In this document: positions 45,287 to 54,933 of the stretch, piece by piece | Numbering within the stretch: the first letter of the stretch is position 1 | Layout: each line of letters opens with the position of its first letter | Assembly: GCA_019739225.1 (NCBI GenBank) | Contig: JAHHDT010000005.1 | Coordinates: 1,632,499-1,696,498, forward strand | Direction of reading: 5' to 3' | From: Aquamicrobium sp. | GTDB taxonomy: Bacteria > Pseudomonadota > Alphaproteobacteria > Rhizobiales > Rhizobiaceae | DNA: 64,000 nt | Program-made: the position numbers and the translations under genes | Notes under the pieces: generated by a model | Told to the model about the DNA's origin: nothing | Database searches by the model: none | Seen by the model: the letters and a program-made list of their open reading frames with translations, nothing else

Positions 45287-45949
45287 GTGCAGGAAACGAG
45301 CGCCATCGAGCACGAGGAGACGCTGACGCCCCGCCAGGGCGAGGTGCTCGATGCCGTGCTGGCGCTGCTGGTGGAAGGGCGCGACGCGCTGACCATGACG
45401 GCCGTTGCACGGCGTGCAAGCTGCTCCAAGGAAACGCTCTACAAATGGTTCGGGGACCGCGACGGCCTGCTTACCGCCACCGTCAAATGGCAGGCGTCCC
45501 AGGTCCGTGCTGGCAATTATGATCGCCAGAAGCTGGATGCGGCTGCGTTGCGCGAGAGCCTCGAGCGGTTTGCCGTGAACTGGCTCGGCGTGATCTCGTC
45601 GCCCACCTCGATCGCGCTCAACCAGGTCGCCGTGGCTCATGCCAGTTCGGCCAAGAGCAATCTTGGCGGCATCGTGCTCGCCAACGGGCGTTTCGCCATC
45701 GGCGAGCGGCTGAAGCCGCTGCTCGAAGCCGCCCGAACCGCGGGCCTGATCGACTTCGAAGACGCCGAGGAGGCGTTTCGCACCTTTTTCGGCCTCGTCG
45801 GCCGCGACATTCAGATCCGATTGCTGCTGGGCGACCGGCTGGAAATGACTGAGGCGGGGATCGCGCGGGATGCCGCGCGGGCCACGCGGCAGTTCTTCGC
45901 TCTTTATGGTGCGTCCTTCGAGGCTCGCTCCGCTCGCACCTCAGGATGA
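45287..45949 (+). CDS. TetR/AcrR-family transcriptional regulator with repeat-encoded C-terminus
   Basis: A 220-residue regulator. The N-terminal helix-turn-helix reads L-T-M-T-A-V-A-R-R-A-S-C-S-K-E-T-L-Y-K-W-F near residues 35-55. An AefR-like C-terminal ligand domain follows (F-G-L-V-G-R-D-I-Q-I-R). The last 13 residues (G-A-S-F-E-A-R-S-A-R-T-S-G) and the stop are encoded by the palindromic repeat 45909-46088, so the natural C-terminus was probably replaced. The start is GTG at 45287. A perfect inverted repeat lies just upstream. Targets are unknown. Confidence 0.87.
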   Translation: MQETSAIEHEETLTPRQGEVLDAVLALLVEGRDALTMTAVARRASCSKETLYKWFGDRDGLLTATVKWQASQVRAGNYDRQKLDAAALRESLERFAVNWLGVISSPTSIALNQVAVAHASSAKSNLGGIVLANGRFAIGERLKPLLEAARTAGLIDFEDAEEAFRTFFGLVGRDIQIRLLLGDRLEMTEAGIARDAARATRQFFALYGASFEARSARTSG

Positions 45950-46088
45950 GGGAGGTCGTGCGTTGCTCCACAAGCTCGTGGGCTCGAAGGTTGTTCTCTT
46001 GACGTGCATCGAGCCCGCCGAGGGTGGATTCGATCAACCCACCTCCCTCATCCTGAGGTGTGAGCGGAGCGAGCCTCGAAGGACGCAC
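45909..46088. repeat. Palindromic repeat with 48-base arms (MITE-like)
   Basis: Arms 45909-45956 and 46041-46088 are inverted copies of 48 bases with a single mismatch, starting GTGCGTCCTTCGAGGCTCGC. An 84-base centre separates them. The arms carry the CCCTCATCCTGAGGTG module that recurs between genes in Mesorhizobium-type genomes. The left arm supplies the end of the TetR gene, and the element ends 43 bases before ilvC. Confidence 0.88.
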
Positions 46089-46113
46089 TGAAACCTGAAG
46101 ACCCAACGCATAA

Positions 46114-47151
<1,038 letters not shown>

Positions 47152-47220
47152 GCGGCGCCGTCGTTTCCGCCTGCCCCGGGAATTGTATCCGGTGCGGGCG
47201 GTAAAGCATTGCGAAACCTC

Positions 47221-47255
47221 ATCGAGCCGCGGCACACACCGCGGCTCGATTTTTT
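47221..47255 (+). terminator. Rho-independent terminator after ilvC
   Basis: ATCGAGCCGCGG pairs perfectly with CCGCGGCTCGAT (12 bp) around a CACACA loop and is followed by TTTTT. It lies 70 bases after the ilvC stop and 41 bases before the protease gene. Confidence 0.9.
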
Positions 47256-47295
47256 GCTAGATTGCGATTCGCGGGCGGGCGCGTTGGAGGACGCA

Positions 47296-48357
47296 ATGAA
47301 GGTCGATTCCGCGCTTGAGCTCCAGGCCCGCATTTTCTCGCAGATTTTCGAGTTCGTCGAAGCGCCGGTGGTTGCCGGCATGGAATATCCGTCGCCCGGC
47401 CTTTTTCTCGATCCGGCACTTCTGGAAACGAAGGCGGCCCGGCCGCGCAAGCCTAAGCACCGCGCCGTCGAGGACATCGCGCTCGGCATAACGGCTGACG
47501 AGGGCAGGGACGACGCCAGACTGGCGATCCTTGTGCAGGACCGCCGCAAGGTGAACTGTTCGATGGTCGAGCAGGCTGTCGAGGCAGCGCGCGGCGAGGC
47601 GGAGGTGCTCTATATCGGCCGCCAGAGGCCGCTGTGGACCATGGTCCGCAATGATCCCCTCAGGCTCGGCTGCAGTATCTCGCCGACGATCGTCAGATAT
47701 GCCGGCACGTTCGGCTGCTTCTGTCGCGACAACGAGAGCGGCAGCGTCGGCATCCTGTCGAACAACCACGTGCTCGCCGACGTCAACAGCACGCCGGTCT
47801 CAACCCGGATCATGCAGCCGGGCGCGCGCGACGGTGGTAGGCCGGGGTCGGACGACATTGCCGAATTGACCCGCTTCGTCCCGATCCAGTTCGGCGGCTT
47901 CCCGAACCCTGTCGACGCCGCCTTCGCCACGCTCATCGCTCACGACCGGGCCGAAGACAGGGCGACGCTCTTCGACAGCGCCGACGAGCCGCAGCCCGCA
48001 GTCACGCTTCAGCCGGCATCGCCCGTCGATGCCGTACCCGGCATGACCGTGCTCAAGACCGGCCGTACCACGCGCCACACCCGTGGCCTGGTGCGTGCCG
48101 TCAACGTCAACAATTTCCTGGTCGATGTGGGCGTCGGCGTCGCCCGCTTCGACAACCAGATCGTCATCGAGACAGCAGCGCCCCCACAGCCTTTCGGCAG
48201 GCCCGGTGATAGCGGGTCGCTGATCGTCGACGACGAGGGCAGGCCGGTCGCGCTGCTCTTTGCGGGCTCGGCCTCCGGCGGCGCAGGCAATGTTGGAATT
48301 ACGGGGGCAAACCCTATATCATCCGTGACCGCTCAACTGGGAGTGACCTTGGTCTGA
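47296..48357 (+). CDS. Trypsin-like serine protease, unusual stand-alone form
   Basis: A 353-residue protein with a chymotrypsin-fold protease domain. The triad is His158 (S-N-N-H-V-L-A-D), Asp207 (V-D-A-A-F-A-T-L) and Ser306 (G-D-S-G-S-L-I-V-D). An N-terminal helical stretch (residues 1-50) and a small alpha/beta module (D-I-A-L-G-I-T, L-A-I-L-V-Q near residues 65-95) precede it. There is no signal peptide, so it is probably cytoplasmic, unlike DegP. ATG 47296 follows TTGGAGGACGCA. A 77-codon gene lies 8 bases downstream and contains a related module, so the two likely form one functional unit. Target unknown. Confidence 0.8.
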   Translation: MKVDSALELQARIFSQIFEFVEAPVVAGMEYPSPGLFLDPALLETKAARPRKPKHRAVEDIALGITADEGRDDARLAILVQDRRKVNCSMVEQAVEAARGEAEVLYIGRQRPLWTMVRNDPLRLGCSISPTIVRYAGTFGCFCRDNESGSVGILSNNHVLADVNSTPVSTRIMQPGARDGGRPGSDDIAELTRFVPIQFGGFPNPVDAAFATLIAHDRAEDRATLFDSADEPQPAVTLQPASPVDAVPGMTVLKTGRTTRHTRGLVRAVNVNNFLVDVGVGVARFDNQIVIETAAPPQPFGRPGDSGSLIVDDEGRPVALLFAGSASGGAGNVGITGANPISSVTAQLGVTLV

Positions 48358-48365
48358 GGCATCGA

Positions 48366-48599
48366 ATGGTGGCCACGAAACACTCGATGGAACAAGCCAT
48401 CGAGATACAGAAGGCATTTGAACGCCACTTCGCCGGCAAGGGCAAAGTGCTGAGCGTCGGTATCGGGCTCAACGGTGCCAAGGACGATCTGGCCATCAAT
48501 GTCTGCGTCTCCCGCCTGAATGAGGCCGAAAACCTGCCCAAGACCTTCGAGGGGTTGGATGTCGTTGTCGACGTTGTGGGCGCGATCCGCGCTTATTAG
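48366..48599 (+). CDS. Small protein resembling a protease N-terminal module, partner of the upstream protease
   Basis: A 77-residue acidic to neutral protein. An N-terminal helix (M-E-Q-A-I-E-I-Q-K-A-F) is followed by V-L-S-V-G-I-G-L-N-G, D-D-L-A-I-N-V-C-V and L-P-K-T-F-E-G-L-D-V-V-V-D-V. This V-G-I-G/LP-x-EG pattern is found as the N-terminal module of some bacterial trypsin-like proteases, and a divergent version lies in the upstream protease itself. As a separate gene it could be an inhibitor, chaperone or substrate adaptor. No database name is assigned. Confidence 0.65.
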   Translation: MVATKHSMEQAIEIQKAFERHFAGKGKVLSVGIGLNGAKDDLAINVCVSRLNEAENLPKTFEGLDVVVDVVGAIRAY

Positions 48600-48723
48600 T
48601 CAGCGCAATCCCAACGCTTTCACCGCAAACGCCGGAGACCCGCTTCCGGCCGTTCTGTTTCGGCACAACGCGTCTGGCACGGCTTTCGCTGGGCAGAGAG
48701 GATCGAAGCAGCGGAGTTTCGTA

Positions 48724-49020
48724 ATGGAACCCATCACGACCAAGTCGATCGGCATCGATGGCAAGGTGTTCGAAGAGCGTCGCGGAGAAATGCGCCGGCG
48801 CGCTTTCAAGGGAGCTACACTCACGTTCAACGGCGGTTACGGCGCTTTCGAATGTGTGGTTCGCAACATCTCCGAGGGCGGGGCCAGGCTCACATTCGGG
48901 GAAGCTTCGGCCGTCCCGACCCGGTTCGACCTGGCCATGTCGGGCGACGTTCGCAGCCGGGCGGCCGTTGTCCGCTGGCGCTCGCTCACCGACGTGGGTG
49001 TTGAGTTCGTGCCAGCCTGA
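48724..49020 (+). CDS. PilZ-domain protein
   Basis: A 98-residue single-domain PilZ protein, the c-di-GMP-binding fold. The arginine-rich switch is E-R-R-G-E-M-R-R-R-A near residue 18 and the second motif is N-I-S-E-G-G-A-R-L near residue 48. The arginine spacing departs from the strict RxxxR and Asp is replaced by Asn in the second motif, so nucleotide binding is not certain. A bidirectional terminator follows. Confidence 0.8.
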   Translation: MEPITTKSIGIDGKVFEERRGEMRRRAFKGATLTFNGGYGAFECVVRNISEGGARLTFGEASAVPTRFDLAMSGDVRSRAAVVRWRSLTDVGVEFVPA

Positions 49021-49022
49021 AT

Positions 49023-49060
49023 AAAAAAATGCCCGAAGCGAATGGTCGCTCCGGGCATTT
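49023..49060. terminator. Bidirectional terminator between PilZ and BA14K genes
   Basis: AAATGCCCG (49027-49035) pairs with CGGGCATTT (49052-49060), with a second inner pairing AGCGA/TCGCT. The A-run at 49023-49029 serves as T-run for the minus strand. It serves two convergent genes. Confidence 0.85.
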
Positions 49061-49075
49061 CCGTCTGCAAAAGCC

Positions 49076-49555
49076 TTAGTAGTAGGGCGACACGCACTCG
49101 CGGCGCGGGCCGTTATAGGGCTGGTAGCTGTTGTCATATGCCCTATACGACCGCCAGCGCGCCTCACACCAGCGATAATGGGCCGCCGACAGGCGATAGC
49201 CGGGCCGTGGCCGGTAACGCGGCGCCGGCGCAACATGGAACTCGATGGTCGGGCGCGGGCGATAGTGACGGCGGTAGCGCCAGCGGTCGTCGTCGCGCCA
49301 GTCACGGTGGCGGCGTTCTCGCCAGTCGCGGCGATCACGCCAATCACCGCCGCGGCGATCATTGTCGCGCCAGTTACGCCTGTTTTGCATCCACCGCTCG
49401 TTTTCACCTTGCACGAGCTGGATTGTCGGCTTCTGCGCGCTATCCCCAATTGCCGGTGCCGTATTGAGGGCGGCTGCTGGCGAGGCCATGGCGCCCGAAC
49501 CCAGCCCAAGACATACCGCCGCAGCAAAAGCAAAGGCAGCGACTTTGTGTTTCAT
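49076..49555 (-). CDS. BA14K-family secreted protein
   Basis: A 159-residue exported protein. A signal peptide ([11 protein letters not shown], ending G-A-M-A-S) is followed by a spacer and an R/D/W-rich stretch (many W-R-D and R-R-D-W units, residues about 58-90). A BA14K domain at the C-terminus ([12 protein letters not shown], then C-V-S-P-Y-Y) carries the two conserved cysteines. The family is named after a Brucella immunoreactive lectin-like protein. Start 49555 has AAGGAGCATAACC. Confidence 0.88.
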   Translation of the reverse strand: MKHKVAAFAFAAAVCLGLGSGAMASPAAALNTAPAIGDSAQKPTIQLVQGENERWMQNRRNWRDNDRRGGDWRDRRDWRERRHRDWRDDDRWRYRRHYRPRPTIEFHVAPAPRYRPRPGYRLSAAHYRWCEARWRSYRAYDNSYQPYNGPRRECVSPYY

Positions 49556-49712
49556 GGTTATGCTCCTTGGTGTAGCCCAGCCCGACCCTTCATGGCGCAC
49601 ACTATCGCTGCGGGCGGATGAACGGGCGATGAATGCAAATTAACGCTTTTGTCGGGATTTCGTTGCCGGCGGGCGCTTGCATTCGCAGGCCCGCTTGGGT
49701 CAAGTGCCGATC

Positions 49713-50825
49713 ATGTCGCTGCGCCTTGCCACCTTCAATGTCGAGAACCTGATGAACAGGTTCGATTTCTCCGGTTTCCGCAACGAGTTGCACCAGGATC
49801 GGGTCCTGTCGCTCTACGAGATCAAGGACGAAGCCGAGTATCGCCAGCTCGAGCGCGCCCGCGCGGTTTCCCATACCGACGATGCGCGCCAGCTCTCGGC
49901 ATTGGCGATCGCCGCAGCCCGCGCCGACATATTGTGCCTGCAGGAGGTCGACAACATCGAGGCGTTGCGCGCTTTCGAATATGGCTATCTGTTCAAGATG
50001 ATCGGCCACGGCTACCGCGAGAAATACACGACGCAGGGCAATGACGGACGCGGCATCGACGTTGCCGTCATGGTGCGCGACCAGACCGTGCACGGCCAGC
50101 CGATCGAGTTCGTGTCCATGCGCAGCCACGCGCATCTGACCTATGCCGATCTTGACCTGTTCACGCCAGGGCTGGCGCAACTCGGCGAAGAGCCGCACGA
50201 GCGCATCTTCAGGCGCGATTGCCTGGAGCTTGACCTGCGCGTCGGCGGCAAACCGATTACGATCTACACGGTGCACTTCAAATCGATGGGCAGCCCCCGC
50301 AACGGGCTCGATGGTCGCGAAGCCACGATGCCGGTCCGCTTCGCCGAAGCTGCGGCGGTGCGCCGGATCATCGAGCAAAGGTTCGGCGCCGATCATGCCG
50401 CGGACAAGCGCTGGGCAATCTGCGGCGACCTCAACGACTATCGCGAGCGCGTCATCATCACCGGCGATGCACATGCGGGCTTCAGCTTCGAGCCGGTGCG
50501 CGAGGCGCGCTCCAGTCTCGACGTGCTGACCGCCGGCGATTTTTGCGAGAACGTCGTCGAGCGTCGGCCGGAGATCGATCGCTGGACGCTCTACCACACG
50601 CGCGGACCTGCCGAGCGGCATCTGTGCCAGCTCGATTACGTCCTGCTTTCGCGCGGCCTGGCGCGGCGCAACGCTGGGGCGATGCCGGAGATCGTGCGCG
50701 CGGGCCAGCCGTTCCGCACGCCGTTCCCGCCGGGCCAGGACATGGAGCGGTTTCCCCGTACCGGATGGGACCGGCCGAAGGCCTCCGACCACTGCCCCGT
50801 CGTCGTGGAACTCGACATCGCATGA
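49713..50825 (+). CDS. Endonuclease/exonuclease/phosphatase family protein
   Basis: A 370-residue EEP-fold metal-dependent phosphodiesterase. Family marks are T-F-N-V-E-N-L near residue 6, C-L-Q-E-V-D-N near 73 (catalytic Glu), T-V-H-F-K-S near 190, I-C-G-D-L-N-D-Y near 232 and K-A-S-D-H-C-P-V at the end. It resembles the nuclease-like group rather than lipid phosphatases. The start at 49713 gives M-S-L-R-L-A-T-F. It overlaps the Nudix gene by four bases (ATGA). Confidence 0.85.
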   Translation: MSLRLATFNVENLMNRFDFSGFRNELHQDRVLSLYEIKDEAEYRQLERARAVSHTDDARQLSALAIAAARADILCLQEVDNIEALRAFEYGYLFKMIGHGYREKYTTQGNDGRGIDVAVMVRDQTVHGQPIEFVSMRSHAHLTYADLDLFTPGLAQLGEEPHERIFRRDCLELDLRVGGKPITIYTVHFKSMGSPRNGLDGREATMPVRFAEAAAVRRIIEQRFGADHAADKRWAICGDLNDYRERVIITGDAHAGFSFEPVREARSSLDVLTAGDFCENVVERRPEIDRWTLYHTRGPAERHLCQLDYVLLSRGLARRNAGAMPEIVRAGQPFRTPFPPGQDMERFPRTGWDRPKASDHCPVVVELDIA

Positions 50826-51544
50826 GCTTCGACCTTCCAGCCGAAGTCATTCTTCCTGTGCGCAACGTTGTCGTACGGCTCGATCCCGCGCCGCACCCGT
50901 TCGGCGTGGCGAATGAGGAAGCGATCGCGCAGCACTGGCAGCGCGCGGTGGCGGACAACCCGGCGCTTTTCAACGGCGAGGTGGCGCTGCTTTCCAGCCT
51001 GCGGATGGACAATGGCGACCTGCTGGGGCGTTGCCACATCGTGCGCTACGCGACCTTCCTCTACTGGCGCAGCCTTCGCCCCATCAGCGGCGCGGGGCAT
51101 GCCTACACCCACGCCATGCTGGTCAGCGCCGACAACGCGCTGGTGGCGATCCGCATGGGGCGGTCGACTATCAACGCCGGGCTGGTCTATTTCGCTGCCG
51201 GCTCTTTCGAGCCAATCGATTTTCGCGACGGCGAGACCGACCTCGAATTCAACATGCACCGCGAGGTTCGCGAGGAAACCGGCATCGACCTTTCCGGCGT
51301 GCGGCATGAGGATCGCTACCACCTGCTGTCCAAAACGACCGGCACCGTGCTCTTCCGCCGTTATTTCCTCGACCGGTCGGCCGACGAGCTCGCCGACGAA
51401 ATCCGCCGCCATGTTGCAACGGAAGACGATCCCGAGATCGAGGGTCCCGTCATCATCCGCGATCCGAACGACCTGCCGGACCGCCTGGCCGCCCAGATGC
51501 CGGGCCTGATCGACTGGCATTTTTCGACGCCGCGCGAGGCGTGA
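50822..51544 (+). CDS. Nudix hydrolase
   Basis: A 240-residue protein with a Nudix motif: G-S-F-E-P-I-D-F-R-D-G-E followed by R-E-V-R-E-E-T-G-I near residues 127-155. The N-terminal half is not part of a minimal Nudix fold and has I-L-P-V-R-N-V-V-V-R and Y-A-T-F-L-Y-W-R. The substrate, a nucleoside diphosphate linked to another group, is unknown. Translational coupling to the phosphodiesterase suggests shared handling of a nucleotide or damaged nucleic acid. Confidence 0.87.
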   Translation: MSFDLPAEVILPVRNVVVRLDPAPHPFGVANEEAIAQHWQRAVADNPALFNGEVALLSSLRMDNGDLLGRCHIVRYATFLYWRSLRPISGAGHAYTHAMLVSADNALVAIRMGRSTINAGLVYFAAGSFEPIDFRDGETDLEFNMHREVREETGIDLSGVRHEDRYHLLSKTTGTVLFRRYFLDRSADELADEIRRHVATEDDPEIEGPVIIRDPNDLPDRLAAQMPGLIDWHFSTPREA

Positions 51545-51552
51545 CGCGGGCG

Positions 51553-52761
51553 CTATTCGTGCCGCAGCGCGTCGATCGGGTCGAGCCGCGCGCCGCGCAG
51601 GGCGGGGAAGAACCCGAACACCATGCCGATCATGGCCGAGAAGCCGACGGCCAGCGCGATCACCGATAGGCTCGGCACGAAGGGGATGGACAATGTCGTC
51701 GTGGCCAGCACGGCCAGCAGCAGCCCGAGCGCGATGCCGATCAGCCCGCCCAGCAGCGACAGCACCGTCGCCTCGACGAGGAACTGTACGAGAATGTGCT
51801 TTTCATGCGCGCCGATGGCGAGCCGGATTCCGATCTCGCGCGTGCGCTCTGTTACAGAAACCAGCATGATGTTCATGATGCCGATGCCGCCGACCAGCAG
51901 GCTCACGCCCGCCAGCGCGCCCAGCATGCCGGTCATCACCGTCGTCGTGCTCGTCATCGCGTCTGCGATCTGCGTCATGTCGCGAACGTCGAAATTGTCT
52001 TCCTGGCCGGGTCCGATCCGGCGCGTATCGCGCAGGATCTGCTCGATGTTCGTCATGACCTCGCTCGTCGAAACGCCGTCCTGCGCCGCGACATAGATCA
52101 TGTCGATGTCGCGATTGCCGGCAATGCGCCGCTGGAACGTGCTGTGCGGCATGACGACGATGTTGTCCTGATCCTGGCCGAAGCCGGATGTGCCCTTGGC
52201 GGCAAGCACGCCGATCACCCGGCAGCTCATTCGCCCGACCCGGACCGCCACGCCCGTCGGGTCGCCTGCGCCGAAAAGTTCGCTGCGCACGGTCTCGCCC
52301 AGCAGGCAGAGATTGGCGCCGCCCCGCACCTCCGAATCCGTGAAGGCGCGCCCCAGCGCGACATCCCATTCGCGCGCGACGAAATAATCGGTGTCGGCGC
52401 CCGTGACCTGCACGGCCATGTTGTCGGCGCCATAGACCACGCGCACGGTCTGCTGCGATGCCGCCGAGACGGCCTTCACGCCCTCCAGCCCCTCGGCCAG
52501 GCCCTCCAGGTCGCTTTCACCGAGCGCGCGCGGGGTGAAGTTGGTCAGCCCGCCACGCATGGGGCGCGAGGCGCGCACCATCAGGAGGTTGCTGCCCAGC
52601 TTGCCGATGTCCTGCTTGACCTTTTCCGTGGTGCCGGAACCGATGGTGATCATGGCGATGACCGCCGCCACGCCGATGACGATGCCCAGCAGCGTCAGGA
52701 ACGAGCGCAGCGCGTTGCGGCGAACCGAGCGCAATGCCAGCCGGATTGTCTCGAACAGCAT
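51553..52761 (-). CDS. MacB-like ABC transporter permease (FtsX-type)
   Basis: A 402-residue permease. It has one N-terminal membrane helix (residues 20-40), a large periplasmic MacB_PCD domain of about 220 residues, and three C-terminal helices. G-A-H-E-K-H-I-L-V-Q-F-L-V-E-A is the coupling loop typical of the family. It lacks an ATPase domain, which is on the separate upstream gene. The ATPase stop and this start overlap by one base. Likely drives export of a periplasmic substrate with the MacA-like adaptor. Confidence 0.9.
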   Translation of the reverse strand: MLFETIRLALRSVRRNALRSFLTLLGIVIGVAAVIAMITIGSGTTEKVKQDIGKLGSNLLMVRASRPMRGGLTNFTPRALGESDLEGLAEGLEGVKAVSAASQQTVRVVYGADNMAVQVTGADTDYFVAREWDVALGRAFTDSEVRGGANLCLLGETVRSELFGAGDPTGVAVRVGRMSCRVIGVLAAKGTSGFGQDQDNIVVMPHSTFQRRIAGNRDIDMIYVAAQDGVSTSEVMTNIEQILRDTRRIGPGQEDNFDVRDMTQIADAMTSTTTVMTGMLGALAGVSLLVGGIGIMNIMLVSVTERTREIGIRLAIGAHEKHILVQFLVEATVLSLLGGLIGIALGLLLAVLATTTLSIPFVPSLSVIALAVGFSAMIGMVFGFFPALRGARLDPIDALRHE

Positions 52762-53474
52762 CAGACCGCCTCCATCCGGGCGGTGTCGGACGCGATCTTG
52801 CCGTCGACGAAGGAAACGATGCGGTCTGCATAGGCCGCCACGTCTGCTTCGTGCGTCACCATGACGATGGTCAGGCCCTTTTCCGCGTTCAGGCTGGTCA
52901 GCAGGTCCATGATCTCGTGCGTGCGGGCCGTGTCGAGATTGCCGGTCGGTTCGTCGGCAACCAGCAAGGTCGGCTGCGTGACGATGGCGCGCGCGATCGC
53001 CACGCGTTGCTGCTGCCCGCCGGAGAGTTCCGCCGGCGTATGGCTCTCGCGGCCCTGCAGCCCGACCTGCGCCAGCGCCTGCATGGCAAGCTCGCGGCGC
53101 TCGCGTCCGGGCACGCCGCGATAGATCAGCGGCAGCTCGACATTCTCCGCTGCGGTGGTGCGCGGCAAGAGATTGTAGCCCTGGAAGACGAAGCCGATGT
53201 AGCGGTTGCGCAGCATCGCGCGCCGCGAGCGGTCAAGCGCGCCGGCGTCGATGCCGAGAAAGCCGTGAACACCGCGCGTCGGCGTGTCGAGGCAGCCGAT
53301 GATGTTCATCGACGTGGATTTGCCCGAGCCCGAAGGCCCCATGATCGCGACGAATTCGCCCCTGCGGATGGTGAGATCGACGCCGGCCAGCGCGTGCACC
53401 TGCGCTTCGCCCGAGCCATATGTCTTCCAGACATCGCGGAAGGTGAGGAGAGGGGTATCGGCCATCATGTTCAT
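52761..53474 (-). CDS. MacB-like ABC transporter ATP-binding protein
   Basis: A 237-residue ATPase of the LolD/MacB class. Walker A is G-P-S-G-S-G-K-S-T near residue 47. The signature [10 protein letters not shown] is near residue 148, Walker [13 protein letters not shown] near 168, and the H-loop V-T-H-E near 200. Overlaps with the adaptor gene (4 bases) and the permease gene (1 base) show one operon. Confidence 0.93.
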   Translation of the reverse strand: MNMMADTPLLTFRDVWKTYGSGEAQVHALAGVDLTIRRGEFVAIMGPSGSGKSTSMNIIGCLDTPTRGVHGFLGIDAGALDRSRRAMLRNRYIGFVFQGYNLLPRTTAAENVELPLIYRGVPGRERRELAMQALAQVGLQGRESHTPAELSGGQQQRVAIARAIVTQPTLLVADEPTGNLDTARTHEIMDLLTSLNAEKGLTIVMVTHEADVAAYADRIVSFVDGKIASDTARMEAV

Positions 53475-54805
53475 GGCCGGCCGCTCCTCGTGCCTCCCTC
53501 GGCCGCTGCGCGCGGTTGGCCTCGGGAAACGCCGACGATCACGCGATCGCCCTGTTCTAGACCGGAGAGCATTTCGACGAAGTCGCCATCGGTGGCACCG
53601 GTCTCCACGCGTACCTGCTGAGGCTCGCCGTCGCGCAGCACATAGAGCGGACGGCCGTCGCTATCGCCTCCACCGCCGGACCGCCGCCCGAAACCACGGC
53701 CCATGCGCATGCGCGGCATGAACAGCGATTGCAGCGACCAGCCTGCGCGCTCTTCCGTCTGCGGCGGGCTGAAACGGAAGGCGGCGGCCGGCGCGAGCAG
53801 CACGTCATCGGCCTCGCGCGTGACGATGTCGACCGTCGCAGTCATGCCCGGGCGCAGCAGAAGCTCGCCATTGTCGACATTGAGCCGCGCCTGATAGGTC
53901 ACCACGCCCTCTGTCTCGGCCGAGGCATAGGAGATGTCGCGGATCGTCGCGTCGAACCGGCGCCCCGGGAACGCGTCGACGGTGAAGCGGGCATTCTGGC
54001 CGGCCTCGACCGCGCCGATGTCGGCTTCATCGACGGCCGCTTTCAATTCCATCGTCTCCAGATTTTCGGCGATGACGAACAGCACCGGAGCCTGCATGGA
54101 GGAGGCGACCGTCTGGCCGGGGTTGACCGCGCGGCTGAGAACGATGCCCTCGATAGGCGCATAGATCGTGCTCTTCGCGAGATCGGCCTGCTGCAGCTTG
54201 AGCTCGGCTTCGGAGACCGCGAGGTTGGCGCGGGCGATCGACACCGCGCTCGCCGCCCGGTCGTTGGAGGCGGTGGCAGTTTCCAGCGCCTGCTCGGTCG
54301 CCATCCCGCGCCCCGAGAGCTGACGCGTGCGCACCAGCATCTGTTCGGTCTCGCGCTGTGTCACCTCGGCATCGACAACGCGTGCCCTGGCGGCCGCCAC
54401 ATTGGCTTCGGCCCGCTCGATCTGCGCGACGATGCGCGTCGTGTCGAGCTGCGCCAGCACGTCGCCGGCTGAAACCCTCTGGTTTTCCTCGACATCGACC
54501 GAGCGCACGACGCCCGAAAGCTCGCTCGAGATTTCGACCTGCGTCAGAGGCTGCAACGTGCCCGTTGCGGACACCTCCACGGTGAGCGACCCCGGCTCGA
54601 TCGGAACGGCCCGGTAGAAAACCTGCTGTGTTGTCGCGCCACCGAACTGCCACCACGCAAACCCGCCGCCGGCGGCGAGCACCAGCAGGACGAACAGCGG
54701 CCATCGCCGCCGCCTGCGCCCGGCGCCTTTGAGCGCAAGCGCTTCCTCGATCGGTTCCGGGGAGGCGAACGTTGCCTTCTCGGGGCGCTCGACGATCTGG
54801 TCCAT
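53471..54805 (-). CDS. MacA-like periplasmic adaptor (HlyD family)
   Basis: A 444-residue membrane fusion protein. A single N-terminal membrane helix lies at about residues 36-52 (after R-R-R-R-W-P-L-F). The lipoyl half-motif V-E-V-S-A-T-G-T-L-Q-P-L is near 78, and a long helical hairpin rich in A/E/Q spans about 120-210. The second lipoyl half (Y-A-P-I-E-G-I-V-L-S-R) and beta-barrel domains follow. It links the MacB-like permease to an outer-membrane channel. No TolC gene is adjacent. It is first in the three-gene operon. Confidence 0.9.
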   Translation of the reverse strand: MDQIVERPEKATFASPEPIEEALALKGAGRRRRRWPLFVLLVLAAGGGFAWWQFGGATTQQVFYRAVPIEPGSLTVEVSATGTLQPLTQVEISSELSGVVRSVDVEENQRVSAGDVLAQLDTTRIVAQIERAEANVAAARARVVDAEVTQRETEQMLVRTRQLSGRGMATEQALETATASNDRAASAVSIARANLAVSEAELKLQQADLAKSTIYAPIEGIVLSRAVNPGQTVASSMQAPVLFVIAENLETMELKAAVDEADIGAVEAGQNARFTVDAFPGRRFDATIRDISYASAETEGVVTYQARLNVDNGELLLRPGMTATVDIVTREADDVLLAPAAAFRFSPPQTEERAGWSLQSLFMPRMRMGRGFGRRSGGGGDSDGRPLYVLRDGEPQQVRVETGATDGDFVEMLSGLEQGDRVIVGVSRGQPRAAAEGGTRSGRP

Positions 54806-54933
54806 GCCCTCGTCCGCCTATGGTCTATCAATATCCCTTCAACCGACACATCATGGAAATTGCGCCGGATTTCAAATTAAAGTTTGGCCATCTTTTGCAA
54901 CGCGCCATGGTTGAAGGAGGCTCGAAACACCCA

